A stretch of DNA of 26,625 bases from Planctomycetaceae bacterium UBA4732. GTDB lineage: Bacteria; Planctomycetota; Planctomycetia; Gemmatales; Gemmataceae. This document shows, in pieces, positions 8,648 to 17,023 of this stretch (position 1 is its first letter; every line of letters begins with the position of its first letter). The notes under the pieces were generated by a model that saw nothing but the letters and a program-made list of their open reading frames with translations, was not told where the DNA came from and did no database searches. A program made the translations under genes and the position numbers. The stretch lies in NCBI GenBank assembly GCA_002404095.1, contig DHJA01000150.1:56739-83363 (forward strand), written 5' to 3'.

Positions 8648-9949
8648 TTATAACGACGGCTCCGTCGCCTCGAACCCTAGCACGTCCTCGCACCACGCCG
8701 CGATGGTAAGTAAGCCGTTCTCCCTCCACGGCGCCCCCACCAATTGCACACCTAACGGCAATCCTTCCCGGCTGCGGCTACCTGGGAAACATACCGTCGG
8801 TAAGCCCGTAAAGCTCCACGGCGAGTTGAACAACGGATCGCCGGTCGTGGCGGCGTCGGGCGCCGGCCCCGTCGTGGCCGGCGTTAGCAGCGCGTCCACA
8901 CCCGTAAAGCAGGCGCGCATTGCATCCCGCAAACGTATTTGAGCATCCTTGCACCGCGCGTATTCCGGCGCGGGACATGCAAGTCCTTCCTCCAGCAAGG
9001 CGCGAATATTGGCGTCGTAGTCGTGGGGAACGCTGCGCAGGCGCGTCTCGTGGAATGCGGCCGCTTCGACGGCCATCACCGTCCGATGTCTTGCCGTCAC
9101 TTCAGCGAACCCGTCCGGCAATGTCACCTCCATGATCGCTGCGCCGCCCGCGCTAAACCGATCACACGCTTCATCCATCATGCGCAATACCGAGTCGTCG
9201 GCGCGGTTCTCGAAGAAGCCGCGTAAGCGTCCCAAACGTGGAGGCAATGTGGGCGCCGGCGCCTCCTCGCTATTTTCCGGATCGGCAATGGTTTGATAAA
9301 GAATCCCAAGGTCGCGGACGCAGCGCGCCATTGCGCCGACGTGATCCATCGACGCCGCCAACGGTACGACGCCTTGCGTGCTAACGCGGCCGAAGGTCGG
9401 CTTAAGGCCGGCCACGCCGCAGTACGAGGCCGGTCGCGTAATCGAGCCGCCGGTCTGCGAACCAAGGGCGCCGAGACACATGCCGCAGGCCAGCGCTGCC
9501 GCTGAGCCGCTACTGCTGCCGCCGGGTGTGCGTCTTACGTCCCACGGATTGCGCGTCGGCGGCGGGTCAAAGCTGGCGTACTGCGTCGTCACCGTCTTGC
9601 CAACAAATATCGCGCCGGCTTCGCGCAGCCGTTGTACCACCGTCGCGTCCTGTTGGGCGATGTTGTCTTTCCATAGACGTGAGCCGGCGCTGGTCGGCCA
9701 ATCGGCCACATCGAAGATGTCTTTAATGCCAATAGGGATGCCGTGCAGCGGGCCGCGCCATTCGCCGCGACGCAGTTCCGCGGTTAGCCGATCCGCCTCG
9801 GCCCGCGCCCCTTTATGGTTCACGAAAACCCAGGCATGAATGCGATCTTCCAGACGGTCGATGCGTTCCAGGCAAGCTTCGAGGAGATCGACGGGCGTTC
9901 GACGACCGGTACGGATTTCATCGACGGCGGTATGAAGCGTGGCGATCAT
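8648..9949 (-). CDS. Amidase-signature family amidohydrolase
   Basis: A 433-residue amidase-signature enzyme that hydrolyses a carboxamide, likely in the cytosol. The Ser-cisSer-Lys triad is intact: K76 in GIKDIFDV, S145 in TPGGSSSGSA and S169 in QTGGSITRP, with the same spacings as malonamidase E2 (69 and 24 residues). The length is near GatA's, but no gatB or gatC is nearby and it sits in an efflux cluster, so a stand-alone amidase is more likely than the Glu-tRNA(Gln) amidotransferase subunit. AAGGA with a 9-nt spacer precedes the ATG, and this site overlaps the TAA stop of the upstream RND gene (12-bp gap), so translation is probably coupled to that operon. The substrate is unknown. Confidence 0.88.
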   Translation of the reverse strand: MIATLHTAVDEIRTGRRTPVDLLEACLERIDRLEDRIHAWVFVNHKGARAEADRLTAELRRGEWRGPLHGIPIGIKDIFDVADWPTSAGSRLWKDNIAQQDATVVQRLREAGAIFVGKTVTTQYASFDPPPTRNPWDVRRTPGGSSSGSAAALACGMCLGALGSQTGGSITRPASYCGVAGLKPTFGRVSTQGVVPLAASMDHVGAMARCVRDLGILYQTIADPENSEEAPAPTLPPRLGRLRGFFENRADDSVLRMMDEACDRFSAGGAAIMEVTLPDGFAEVTARHRTVMAVEAAAFHETRLRSVPHDYDANIRALLEEGLACPAPEYARCKDAQIRLRDAMRACFTGVDALLTPATTGPAPDAATTGDPLFNSPWSFTGLPTVCFPGSRSREGLPLGVQLVGAPWRENGLLTIAAWCEDVLGFEATEPSL

Positions 9950-9961
9950 GGGCCGTCATCC

Positions 9962-12900
9962 TTATTGAGCGGCAGGCTTTATACCCGTCGGATTATCCGG
10001 TGCTGGCGATCCCTCGACGGCCTGTTCGATAGCGGGCGACAAGAGATCGCTGACCCATTGAATGACGTAGTAAAATACCGGCGTCAGGAAGATTCCGAAC
10101 AGCGTTACACCGAGCATTCCGGCGAAGACGGCCGTGCCCAACGTCCGCCGCATCTCGGCCCCGGCGCCCGCCGCCACCACCAACGGCACCACTCCGAGGA
10201 TGAACGCGAATGAGGTCATCATAATTGGCCGCAACCGCAATTGCACCGCGTCCAACGTCGCCTCTTTGCGCGACGCCCCCTCCTCGCGCCGCGCCTTCGC
10301 AAACTCCACAATCAAGATCGCATTCTTGCAAGCCAAGCCCACTAACACGATAAAACCGATCTGAGTAAAGATGTTAATGTCCTGGTGCGCCAGCTGCACC
10401 CCGGCGATGGAACACAACAGGCACATCGGTACGACGAGGATGACGGCCAAGGGCAGCGACCAGCTTTCGTACTGCGCCGCCAGCACGAGGAACACCAGCA
10501 CCACCGCCAGTATGAAGACGTACATCGCCGTGTTGCCGGTCTGCAATTGCAATAGAGCCAACTCGGTCCAGTCCGTCTGCATCGTCGGCGACGCCGCGTC
10601 CACCTCGTGCTGAGCCGTCGTCTGTAGCACGGAGATGGCCTGGCCGGAACTCGTGCCCGCTTTGGGCGAAGCGTTAATAGCGGCCGCCTCATACAAGTTG
10701 TAGCGCTGAATCAACACCGGGCCGCTGGCATCGCCCACGCTCAACACCGTACTCAGTGGCACCATACCGCCTTGCGCATTGCGGACCTTCAATTGCTTGA
10801 TGTCGTCAATGCGCTCGCGGAAGTCCTGGCCGGCTTGCACGTTCACCTGCCAGGTCCGGCCGAACTTGTTGAAGTCGTTGACGTAGAAGGAACCAAAATA
10901 GACCTGCAAGGTATCAAAGATGTCGCTCACCGACACGCCGAGGGTTCTGGCTTGGGTGCGGTCGATATTCAGACGCATCCAGGGCGTATCCGCCCGAAAA
11001 CTGGTGTAAACGTCCTGTACGCCCGGGGCCGCCGATGCCCTGCCGTCGTCGTTGCTCTGGGCGACAATCTGATCGGCGACCGCTTGGAGTCGGTCCAATC
11101 CCTCATTGCCGCGGTCTTCGACGATGATCTTGAAGCCGCCGGCCGTGCCCAAACCTTCGATGGGAGGCGCCCCGAAGATGTTGACAACCGCGTCCGGGAT
11201 CTCGTCCTGGAGTCGGGCTTGCAAAGAAGCGGCGATGGCGTCTCCGGTCAGTTCAGGGCGCGCGCGATGGCTGAACTCGTCCAACATCAGATACATCGCC
11301 CCGAAATTGGGGGCGTCGGCGTTCAGCAGGATCGATTGGCCGGAGATGCCGACCGTGTGGCTAATCCCCGGAGTTTTCAGGGCGATTTGCTCCACCTCTT
11401 GCATCACTTGTTGTGTGCGACTGACCGCGGCGGCCGGCGGAAGCTGCACGTTGACGAGCAGATAGCCCTTGTCCTGATTCGGGATGAAGCCGGTCGGCGT
11501 GTGCGTGAATCCGAACCACGTCAGGAACAGCAGGCCCGCGTAGACCAGCAGCACCACGGCGCTAAGGCGCAGGAATAGGGCGACTGTCCGGGTATACAAA
11601 TTGGTGCTAACCTTAAAGCCGATATTAAACATCCGGAATGACCAGCCTAGTGCGACGTTGAGCAGCGGGGACAAAAACCAGCCAATAACACCACCGAGGG
11701 CCGCTATGACCCAAGGGAAAGCCAGGGGCACATAGGCATTGTTCGGCGCCAGCGCGGCCGACCAACGGGCAACGCCGGCCGCCTCTGGGCTGACGGCCAG
11801 CGTGTAAGCGAGGAAGCCGACGATCAGCACGAACGCCAGCCGCGGCAGGGCTTCGTAGTGTCCTTCGCGGCGCGGCTTGAGCAACAGCGCGGAAAGCGCC
11901 GGGCTAAGCGTCAGCGACACGAACATGGAGATCACCGTTGATACGGCAATGGTCAACGCGAACTGGCGGAAGAATTGGCCCGTAATGCCGCTGATGAATG
12001 CGCAGGGCACGAAAACAGCCGACAAAACCAGGCCGATTGCCACCACCGGCCCCGACACCTGCTCCATCGCCCGCACCGTGGCGTCATGCGGAGACATACC
12101 CTCTTCAATGTGATGTTCCACGGCCTCCACGACGACGATGGCGTCGTCCACGACGATGCCTATAGCCAAGACCAATCCGAATAGGGTCAGATTATTCAGG
12201 CTGAAACCGATGGCCGCCATAACCGCGAACGTGCCGATGATCGCCACCGGCACGGCGATGAGCGGAATGACGGCGGAACGCCAGTTCTGGAGAAACAACA
12301 GCACCACGATGGCCACGAGGATCACGGCGTCGCGTAGAGTCTTGAAGACCTCGTTAATCGACTCGTTGATAAAAGGAGTGGTGTCGTAAACGATCTTATA
12401 GTCGAGCCCGGTGGGGAATCGGCTCCTTAGTTCCTCCATTTTGGACTTCACCAGCCGCGAGACGTCCAGAGCGTTGGAGCCGGGCAATTGGTAGATCGAC
12501 AATGCCACCGACGGCTGGCCGTCCAGCGTGGCGGTCTGGTCGTAGCTGAGGGCGCCTAGCTCGATGTTGGCCACGTCGCCCAGATGGACGATGCGCCCGG
12601 AGGCGTCGGTCTTGACGACCAATTCCTCGAACTGGCCGATGTCGGACAGTCGGCCGAGCGTCGTCATCGTGTACTGAAAGACCTGCCCCTTGGGCACGGG
12701 CGGTTGGCCGATCTGGCCGGCGGCCACCTGGATGTTCTGCTGTTGGATCGCGGCCGTCACGTCGTTGGCGCTGAGGTTGCGCACGGCCATCTTTTGCGGA
12801 TCGAGCCAGACGCGCATACTGTAATCCCGCTGTCCGAGATAGGTGATGTCGCCGACGCCAAGCAGGCGGGCCAGTTCATCGCGCAGCTGGATGGTGGCGT

Positions 12901-13372
12901 AGTTGCTGAGGTCGATGCTGTTGCGAGTGCCGTCCGGAGAATAAAGGTTGACGATCATTAGGATGCTGGACGATTTCTTGGTGACGGAAATGCCGCGGCG
13001 CTTGACGAGATCGGGCAAAATCGGCTGGGCCAGCGACACGCGGTTCTGCACCAGCACCTGGGCGATGTTCAAGTCGGCGCCCGCTTTGAAGGTGACGGTG
13101 AGGGTGTATTTGCCGTCGTTGGTGCATTGCGACGACATATAGAGCATGTTCTCGACGCCGTTGACCTGTTGCTCAATGGGCGCGGCGACCGTGGCGGCGA
13201 CGACCTCGGCGTTGGCGCCGGGGTAGTAGGCCGTTACCTCGACGGTGGGCGGCGTGATGTCCGGGTACTGCGCGATCGGCAACGTGAAGAGCGCGATACT
13301 GCCGCCGAGGGTGATGATGATGGACATCACCGACGCGAAGATCGGCCGGTCGATGAAAAAGCGCGAGAACAT
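9962..13372 (-). CDS. HAE1-type RND efflux pump subunit 1 (AcrB-like) with extra hydrophobic insertion
   Basis: An 1136-residue inner-membrane proton/drug antiporter, longer than the usual 1030-1060. The N-terminus MFSRFFIDRPIFASV and the periplasmic porter blocks are typical of AcrB relatives. The proton-relay residues are present: D409 and D410 in LAIGIVVDDAIVVVE and the Lys in GLACKNAILIVEF. After LLLKP at about 500, where AcrB has a short cytoplasmic loop, there are about 70 additional residues (503-572) with two or three hydrophobic stretches (LAFVLIVGFLAYTLAV; VPLAFPWVIAALGGVIGWFL). AGGA lies 7 nt before the ATG at 13372. It is third in the efflux operon, separated from pump 2 by a MITE-like element, and followed by the amidase. 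The drug or metabolite substrate is unknown. Confidence 0.93.
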   Translation of the reverse strand: MFSRFFIDRPIFASVMSIIITLGGSIALFTLPIAQYPDITPPTVEVTAYYPGANAEVVAATVAAPIEQQVNGVENMLYMSSQCTNDGKYTLTVTFKAGADLNIAQVLVQNRVSLAQPILPDLVKRRGISVTKKSSSILMIVNLYSPDGTRNSIDLSNYATIQLRDELARLLGVGDITYLGQRDYSMRVWLDPQKMAVRNLSANDVTAAIQQQNIQVAAGQIGQPPVPKGQVFQYTMTTLGRLSDIGQFEELVVKTDASGRIVHLGDVANIELGALSYDQTATLDGQPSVALSIYQLPGSNALDVSRLVKSKMEELRSRFPTGLDYKIVYDTTPFINESINEVFKTLRDAVILVAIVVLLFLQNWRSAVIPLIAVPVAIIGTFAVMAAIGFSLNNLTLFGLVLAIGIVVDDAIVVVEAVEHHIEEGMSPHDATVRAMEQVSGPVVAIGLVLSAVFVPCAFISGITGQFFRQFALTIAVSTVISMFVSLTLSPALSALLLKPRREGHYEALPRLAFVLIVGFLAYTLAVSPEAAGVARWSAALAPNNAYVPLAFPWVIAALGGVIGWFLSPLLNVALGWSFRMFNIGFKVSTNLYTRTVALFLRLSAVVLLVYAGLLFLTWFGFTHTPTGFIPNQDKGYLLVNVQLPPAAAVSRTQQVMQEVEQIALKTPGISHTVGISGQSILLNADAPNFGAMYLMLDEFSHRARPELTGDAIAASLQARLQDEIPDAVVNIFGAPPIEGLGTAGGFKIIVEDRGNEGLDRLQAVADQIVAQSNDDGRASAAPGVQDVYTSFRADTPWMRLNIDRTQARTLGVSVSDIFDTLQVYFGSFYVNDFNKFGRTWQVNVQAGQDFRERIDDIKQLKVRNAQGGMVPLSTVLSVGDASGPVLIQRYNLYEAAAINASPKAGTSSGQAISVLQTTAQHEVDAASPTMQTDWTELALLQLQTGNTAMYVFILAVVLVFLVLAAQYESWSLPLAVILVVPMCLLCSIAGVQLAHQDINIFTQIGFIVLVGLACKNAILIVEFAKARREEGASRKEATLDAVQLRLRPIMMTSFAFILGVVPLVVAAGAGAEMRRTLGTAVFAGMLGVTLFGIFLTPVFYYVIQWVSDLLSPAIEQAVEGSPAPDNPTGIKPAAQ

Positions 13373-13394
13373 TGATCGATCCTACCAGTGGTTA

Positions 13395-13632
13395 GCGAGC
13401 CGGCGGGTTGATCCCGCCGGGACAAGCCCATTAGTATCGACACAAGTGGGGTGCCATGCTTTCGCGGGCCGGTCCCGAAACCTCGTCCAGTCCCAACCCC
13501 GCGAAAGCATGAGTGCCCGCGTGGGACTCATGCTTTCGCGGCGGTTTAGACGGCGGGAAGGTGCGGATAGAGGCCGCGAAAGCATGGCACCCCACTTGTG
13601 TAGTTACTACTAGGACAAGCCCGGCGGCTCGC
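13395..13632. repeat. Interrupted palindromic repeat unit (host of the MITE insertion)
   Basis: The outer arms GCGAGCCG (13395-13402) and CGGCTCGC (13625-13632) are perfect inverse copies. The left half also contains the hairpin CCGGCGGG-TTGAT-CCCGCCGG (13400-13420). If the MITE and one copy of the 10-bp direct repeat are removed, the remaining approximately 45 bases fold as an outer stem enclosing two small G/C hairpins (GCGGG/CCCGC and CGGG/CCCG). This looks like a dispersed palindromic repeat that existed before the insertion. Confidence 0.5.
13430..13612. mobile_element. MITE-like element with long terminal inverted repeats and 10-bp target duplication
   Basis: An element of about 183 bp. 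Positions 13441-13467 (beginning CACAAGTGGGGTGCC) are a perfect 27-bp inverse copy of 13574-13600. The symmetry continues outward with a few mismatches to ATTAGTA on the left and TACTACTA on the right. It is flanked by direct repeats GGACAAGCCC at 13420-13429 and 13613-13622, consistent with a target-site duplication. Inside is a second hairpin with 16-bp perfect arms (13499-13514 and 13526-13541), so the motif ATGCTTTCGCGG occurs four times in alternating orientation. It has no coding capacity and would need a transposase from elsewhere. The exact ends are uncertain by one or two bases. Confidence 0.65.
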
Positions 13633-13656
13633 CCGGGATGGTTTTGGTTTCAATCC

Positions 13657-16600
13657 TTACTTTGGCTTCGCTTGGATCCCCGCATCGCTGGAGGGCGTCG
13701 CCGGACCATTCTTCGATGCGGCATCGCCGTCGGCGCCAGCAGTTCCGTTCAGCCCACTTCGCGCCGCGACCGGACGCGAGTTCCAATACTCGTGAGCCAG
13801 CCGGGGCACGAACCGCAGCGTGAGAACGTCGAGCGAAACGTCATGGAAGCGCTTCACCCACGGATGATTAAACAACGACATTTCGCTTACCCACTCAACG
13901 ACGTAAAAGAATACCGGCGTCAGGAAGATGCCGAACAGCGTCACGCCGAGCATTCCGCTGAACACGGCGACGCCCAGGGTCCGACGCATTTCCGCCCCGG
14001 CGCCTTGCGAAAAGGCCAACGGCACTACGCCGAGAATGAAAGCGAACGAAGTCATCAGGATCGGCCGGAGCCGCAGGCGGATGGCTTCGAGGGTGGCGTC
14101 GCGCCGCGACAGGCCGGCGTCGCGCTTCAGCTTGGCAAACTCGACAATTAAGATGGCGTTTTTACATGCCAGGCCGACCAACACCACAAAGCCGATTTGA
14201 GTGAAGATGTTGATGTCGGAATGGGTGATCGCCACGCCGGCGATCGAGCTGAGCAGGCACATCGGCACCACGAGGATGACGGCCAACGGCAACGCCCAAC
14301 TTTCATATAGAGCGGCCAACACCAGGAACACGGCCAGCACGCCCAAGGCGAAAAGCAACATGGCGGTGTTGCCGGATTGCAATTGGACGTAAGTAATCTC
14401 CGTCCACTCGAAGGCCATATTCCGCGGCAGTTCCTGATTGGCCAAATCCTCCATGATGTGAATGGCCTCGCCGGAACTGACGCCGGGCGCCGTGTCGCCC
14501 CTGATCGCCGCCGCCGGGTACTCGTTGTAACGCGTCAAGATCAGCGGGCCGGCGACATCCTCAATGTTCATCACCGTTCCCAGCGGAATCATGCCGCCCG
14601 CCCTGTTGCGAACCTTGAGACGTTTGACGTCCTCGACCTGACTGCGAAACTGTCCTTCGGCCTGGACGTTCACTTGCCAGGTGCGGCCGCCGAGATTAAA
14701 GTCGTTGACGTAAAGGGAACCTAGATATATCTGCAATGTGCTAAATACGTCGCCCGGCGCGACTCCCAGCGCCTCGCACTGCTGGCGGTTGACGTCCACA
14801 TATTTCTGCGGTGATTTGACGGTGAAAATCGTCGATATGGCTTCTTTTCTGAGTCGGGGGTTGTCTCTCGCCTTGGCGACGAGATTGTCCGTCTGCTGTT
14901 GCAGCGTCTTAAGGTCGTTAACGCCGCGGTCCTCGACAATGAACGTGAAGCCGCCTCCGGAGCCAAGGCCGGCGACCGGCGGGGGACCGCTGACGAAGGC
15001 TCGCGCGTCCGGGATTTCCGCCTCAATGCGTTTACTCAAATTGGCGGCGATGAAGGTGCTGTACAGCTTCGGGTCGCGGCGTTCGTCAAAAGGCTTCAAC
15101 ATGATGAAGAATTGACCGAAGTTCGAGCCAAAGGCGCCGAGCGTGAACGACTGGCCGGCGATGGTGATCCTGTGATCGACGCCGGGCGTTTCCTTACAAA
15201 TTTCGTCGATCTGGTCCATGACCACCTTGGTTCGCTCCAGCGAGGCGGCGTCGGGCAACTGGACGCTGATTGAGAGATAGCCCTTGTCCTGCGGCGGAAT
15301 GTAGCCGGCCGGCAGGGCGTTGAAACCCCAATAGGTCAGGCCGAGCAAGGCAACGTAAAGCACCAGCACCACGGCGCTGCCGCGAAGCATGAGGCCGACC
15401 GCCCGCGCATAGGCGTTTGTGCTGTGGCGAAACGCGAAGTTAAATAGCCAGAAGAACCATCCCAAAAGGAAGAAAAGAACCCTTCCCGGCAGATCGCGTT
15501 TCGCCCCCTTCGGTTTCAGGAAGAGCGCGGCCAGCGCCGGGCTGAGGGTCAGCGAATTGAGCGCTGAGATTATCGTCGAAACGGCGATGGTTAGCGCGAA
15601 TTGGCGGAAAAACTGCCCCGTAATGCCGCTAATGAACATGCACGGCACGAACACCGCCGTCAGCACCAGCGCGACTGCGATCACCGGCCCGGACACTTGT
15701 TCCATCGCCTTGATCGCCGCCTGTTTCGGCAATAAACCCTCTTCGATGTGGTGTTCGACGGCTTCGACGACGACGATGGCGTCGTCCACGACGATGCCGA
15801 TGGCAAGCACCAGACCGAACAGCGTGAGGTTGTTGAGACTGAAGCCGACAGCCGCCATGACCGCAAACGTGCCGATGATGGCCACCGGCACCGCGACCAG
15901 CGGAATGATCGTGGAGCGCCAACTTTGCAGGAAAATCAGCACCACGAGGGCCACCAGGATGATCGCCTCGCCGAGCGTCTTAAAGACTTCATCAACGGAT
16001 TCGCGGACGAAGGGCGTGGTGTCGTAGACGATCTTATATTCGAGTCCGGGGGGAAACGCCTTTTTCAGCTCTTCCATTTTCGCTTTGATGCGGTCGGCCG
16101 TATCAAGGGCGTTGGCGTCGGGCAGTTGAAATACGGCGACGCCGGTGGAAGGCATGGAGTCCAGCTTGTTCTCGATGTCCAGGGTCTTGGCGCTAAGCTC
16201 GACATGGCCGATGTCTTTAATCCGCAATACGCGGCCTTCCTTGGTCGTGCGGAGGATGATATCGGCGAACTGTTCCGGCTCCGTGAGACGGCCGAGGGTA
16301 GTAAGGGTGAACTGACTCTCCTGGGGATGGCTGATAGGCGGTTGGCCAATCTGGCCGGCCGCGACCTGTTGGTTCTGCTCACGGATGGCCGCGACCACGT
16401 CCATGGCCGTCAGATTGCGGGCCGCGAGTTGGTCGGGGTCCACCCAAACGCGCATACTGTAATCCTGCTGACCGAACAGAAAAACGTCGCCGACGCCGTC
16501 CACCCGGCTCACTTCGTCTTTGAGATGAATGGCGGCGTAATTGCTCAAATGAAGCTGGTCAAAGCGGTTGTCGGGCGAGATGAGATTGACGACGAGGAGG

Positions 16601-17010
16601 ATGTCGGGGTTGCGTTTGCGCGTGACGACGCCGATTTGTTTGACGATTTCGGGCAGCTGGGGCAGTGCCAAGTTAATGCGATTTTGCACCAAAACCTGGG
16701 CGAAATTGAGGTTGACGCCGGGCTTGAAGGTCACGGTCAGACTGTAGGAGCCGTCGTTGGCGCACTGCGACGACATGTAGAACATATTTTCGACGCCGTT
16801 GACCTGCTGCTCGATAGGGGCGGCGACGCTCTCGGCGACGGTCTGAGCATTGGCGCCGGGATAGGTGGTGGAGACGACGATGCTCGGAGGCGTGATCTGC
16901 GGGTATTGTGCGATGGGAAGCGTCCAGACGGCGATGCCGCCGGCCAAGGTGATGACCACGGACAGCACGGCGGCGAAGATCGGCCGATCAATGAAAAAGC
17001 GCGAGAACAC
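13657..17010 (-). CDS. HAE1-type RND efflux pump subunit 2 (AcrB-like)
   Basis: An 1117-residue inner-membrane RND antiporter, clearly homologous to the next pump downstream (shared MFSRFFIDRPIFA start and near-identical helix 3-6 region). The proton-relay residues D409 and D410 (LAIGIVVDDAIVVVE) and the Lys in GLACKNAILIVEF are intact. It has the normal short loop after helix 6 (FLKPKGAKRDLPGRVL), unlike pump 1. It carries a C-terminal cytoplasmic extension of about 70 residues after FFYVVEWVSE, ending in a low-complexity A/G/S/P/K-rich tail. The start is a GTG at 17010 with AGGA 6 nt upstream, just after the TAG stop of the fusion-protein gene (13-bp gap), so the two are almost certainly co-transcribed and perhaps translationally coupled. 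The substrate is unknown. Confidence 0.93.
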   Translation of the reverse strand: MFSRFFIDRPIFAAVLSVVITLAGGIAVWTLPIAQYPQITPPSIVVSTTYPGANAQTVAESVAAPIEQQVNGVENMFYMSSQCANDGSYSLTVTFKPGVNLNFAQVLVQNRINLALPQLPEIVKQIGVVTRKRNPDILLVVNLISPDNRFDQLHLSNYAAIHLKDEVSRVDGVGDVFLFGQQDYSMRVWVDPDQLAARNLTAMDVVAAIREQNQQVAAGQIGQPPISHPQESQFTLTTLGRLTEPEQFADIILRTTKEGRVLRIKDIGHVELSAKTLDIENKLDSMPSTGVAVFQLPDANALDTADRIKAKMEELKKAFPPGLEYKIVYDTTPFVRESVDEVFKTLGEAIILVALVVLIFLQSWRSTIIPLVAVPVAIIGTFAVMAAVGFSLNNLTLFGLVLAIGIVVDDAIVVVEAVEHHIEEGLLPKQAAIKAMEQVSGPVIAVALVLTAVFVPCMFISGITGQFFRQFALTIAVSTIISALNSLTLSPALAALFLKPKGAKRDLPGRVLFFLLGWFFWLFNFAFRHSTNAYARAVGLMLRGSAVVLVLYVALLGLTYWGFNALPAGYIPPQDKGYLSISVQLPDAASLERTKVVMDQIDEICKETPGVDHRITIAGQSFTLGAFGSNFGQFFIMLKPFDERRDPKLYSTFIAANLSKRIEAEIPDARAFVSGPPPVAGLGSGGGFTFIVEDRGVNDLKTLQQQTDNLVAKARDNPRLRKEAISTIFTVKSPQKYVDVNRQQCEALGVAPGDVFSTLQIYLGSLYVNDFNLGGRTWQVNVQAEGQFRSQVEDVKRLKVRNRAGGMIPLGTVMNIEDVAGPLILTRYNEYPAAAIRGDTAPGVSSGEAIHIMEDLANQELPRNMAFEWTEITYVQLQSGNTAMLLFALGVLAVFLVLAALYESWALPLAVILVVPMCLLSSIAGVAITHSDINIFTQIGFVVLVGLACKNAILIVEFAKLKRDAGLSRRDATLEAIRLRLRPILMTSFAFILGVVPLAFSQGAGAEMRRTLGVAVFSGMLGVTLFGIFLTPVFFYVVEWVSEMSLFNHPWVKRFHDVSLDVLTLRFVPRLAHEYWNSRPVAARSGLNGTAGADGDAASKNGPATPSSDAGIQAKPK

Positions 17011-17023
17011 GGTCGATCCTCAG

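Larger units (their letters stand above)
13373..13656. other. 284-bp intergenic region between the two RND genes, filled by palindromic repeats
   Basis: This is the longest gap without a gene in the window. It contains only repeat DNA: an older palindromic unit bounded by GCGAGCCG (13395-13402) and CGGCTCGC (13625-13632), interrupted by a younger MITE-like element at about 13430-13612. The Shine-Dalgarno sequence of pump 1 lies at its left end. No conserved ORF is seen. Whether transcription from pump 2 reads through these hairpins into pump 1 cannot be told from sequence. Confidence 0.7.

Noticed and set aside
8648..9949. GatA subunit of the Glu-tRNA(Gln) amidotransferase
   Set aside because: The triad fits any amidase-signature enzyme; there is no gatB or gatC nearby and the gene is coupled to an efflux operon.
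13430..13612. CRISPR array from the repeated ATGCTTTCGCGG motif
   Set aside because: The four copies alternate in orientation and are unevenly spaced, with no direct-repeat/spacer rhythm and no cas genes.
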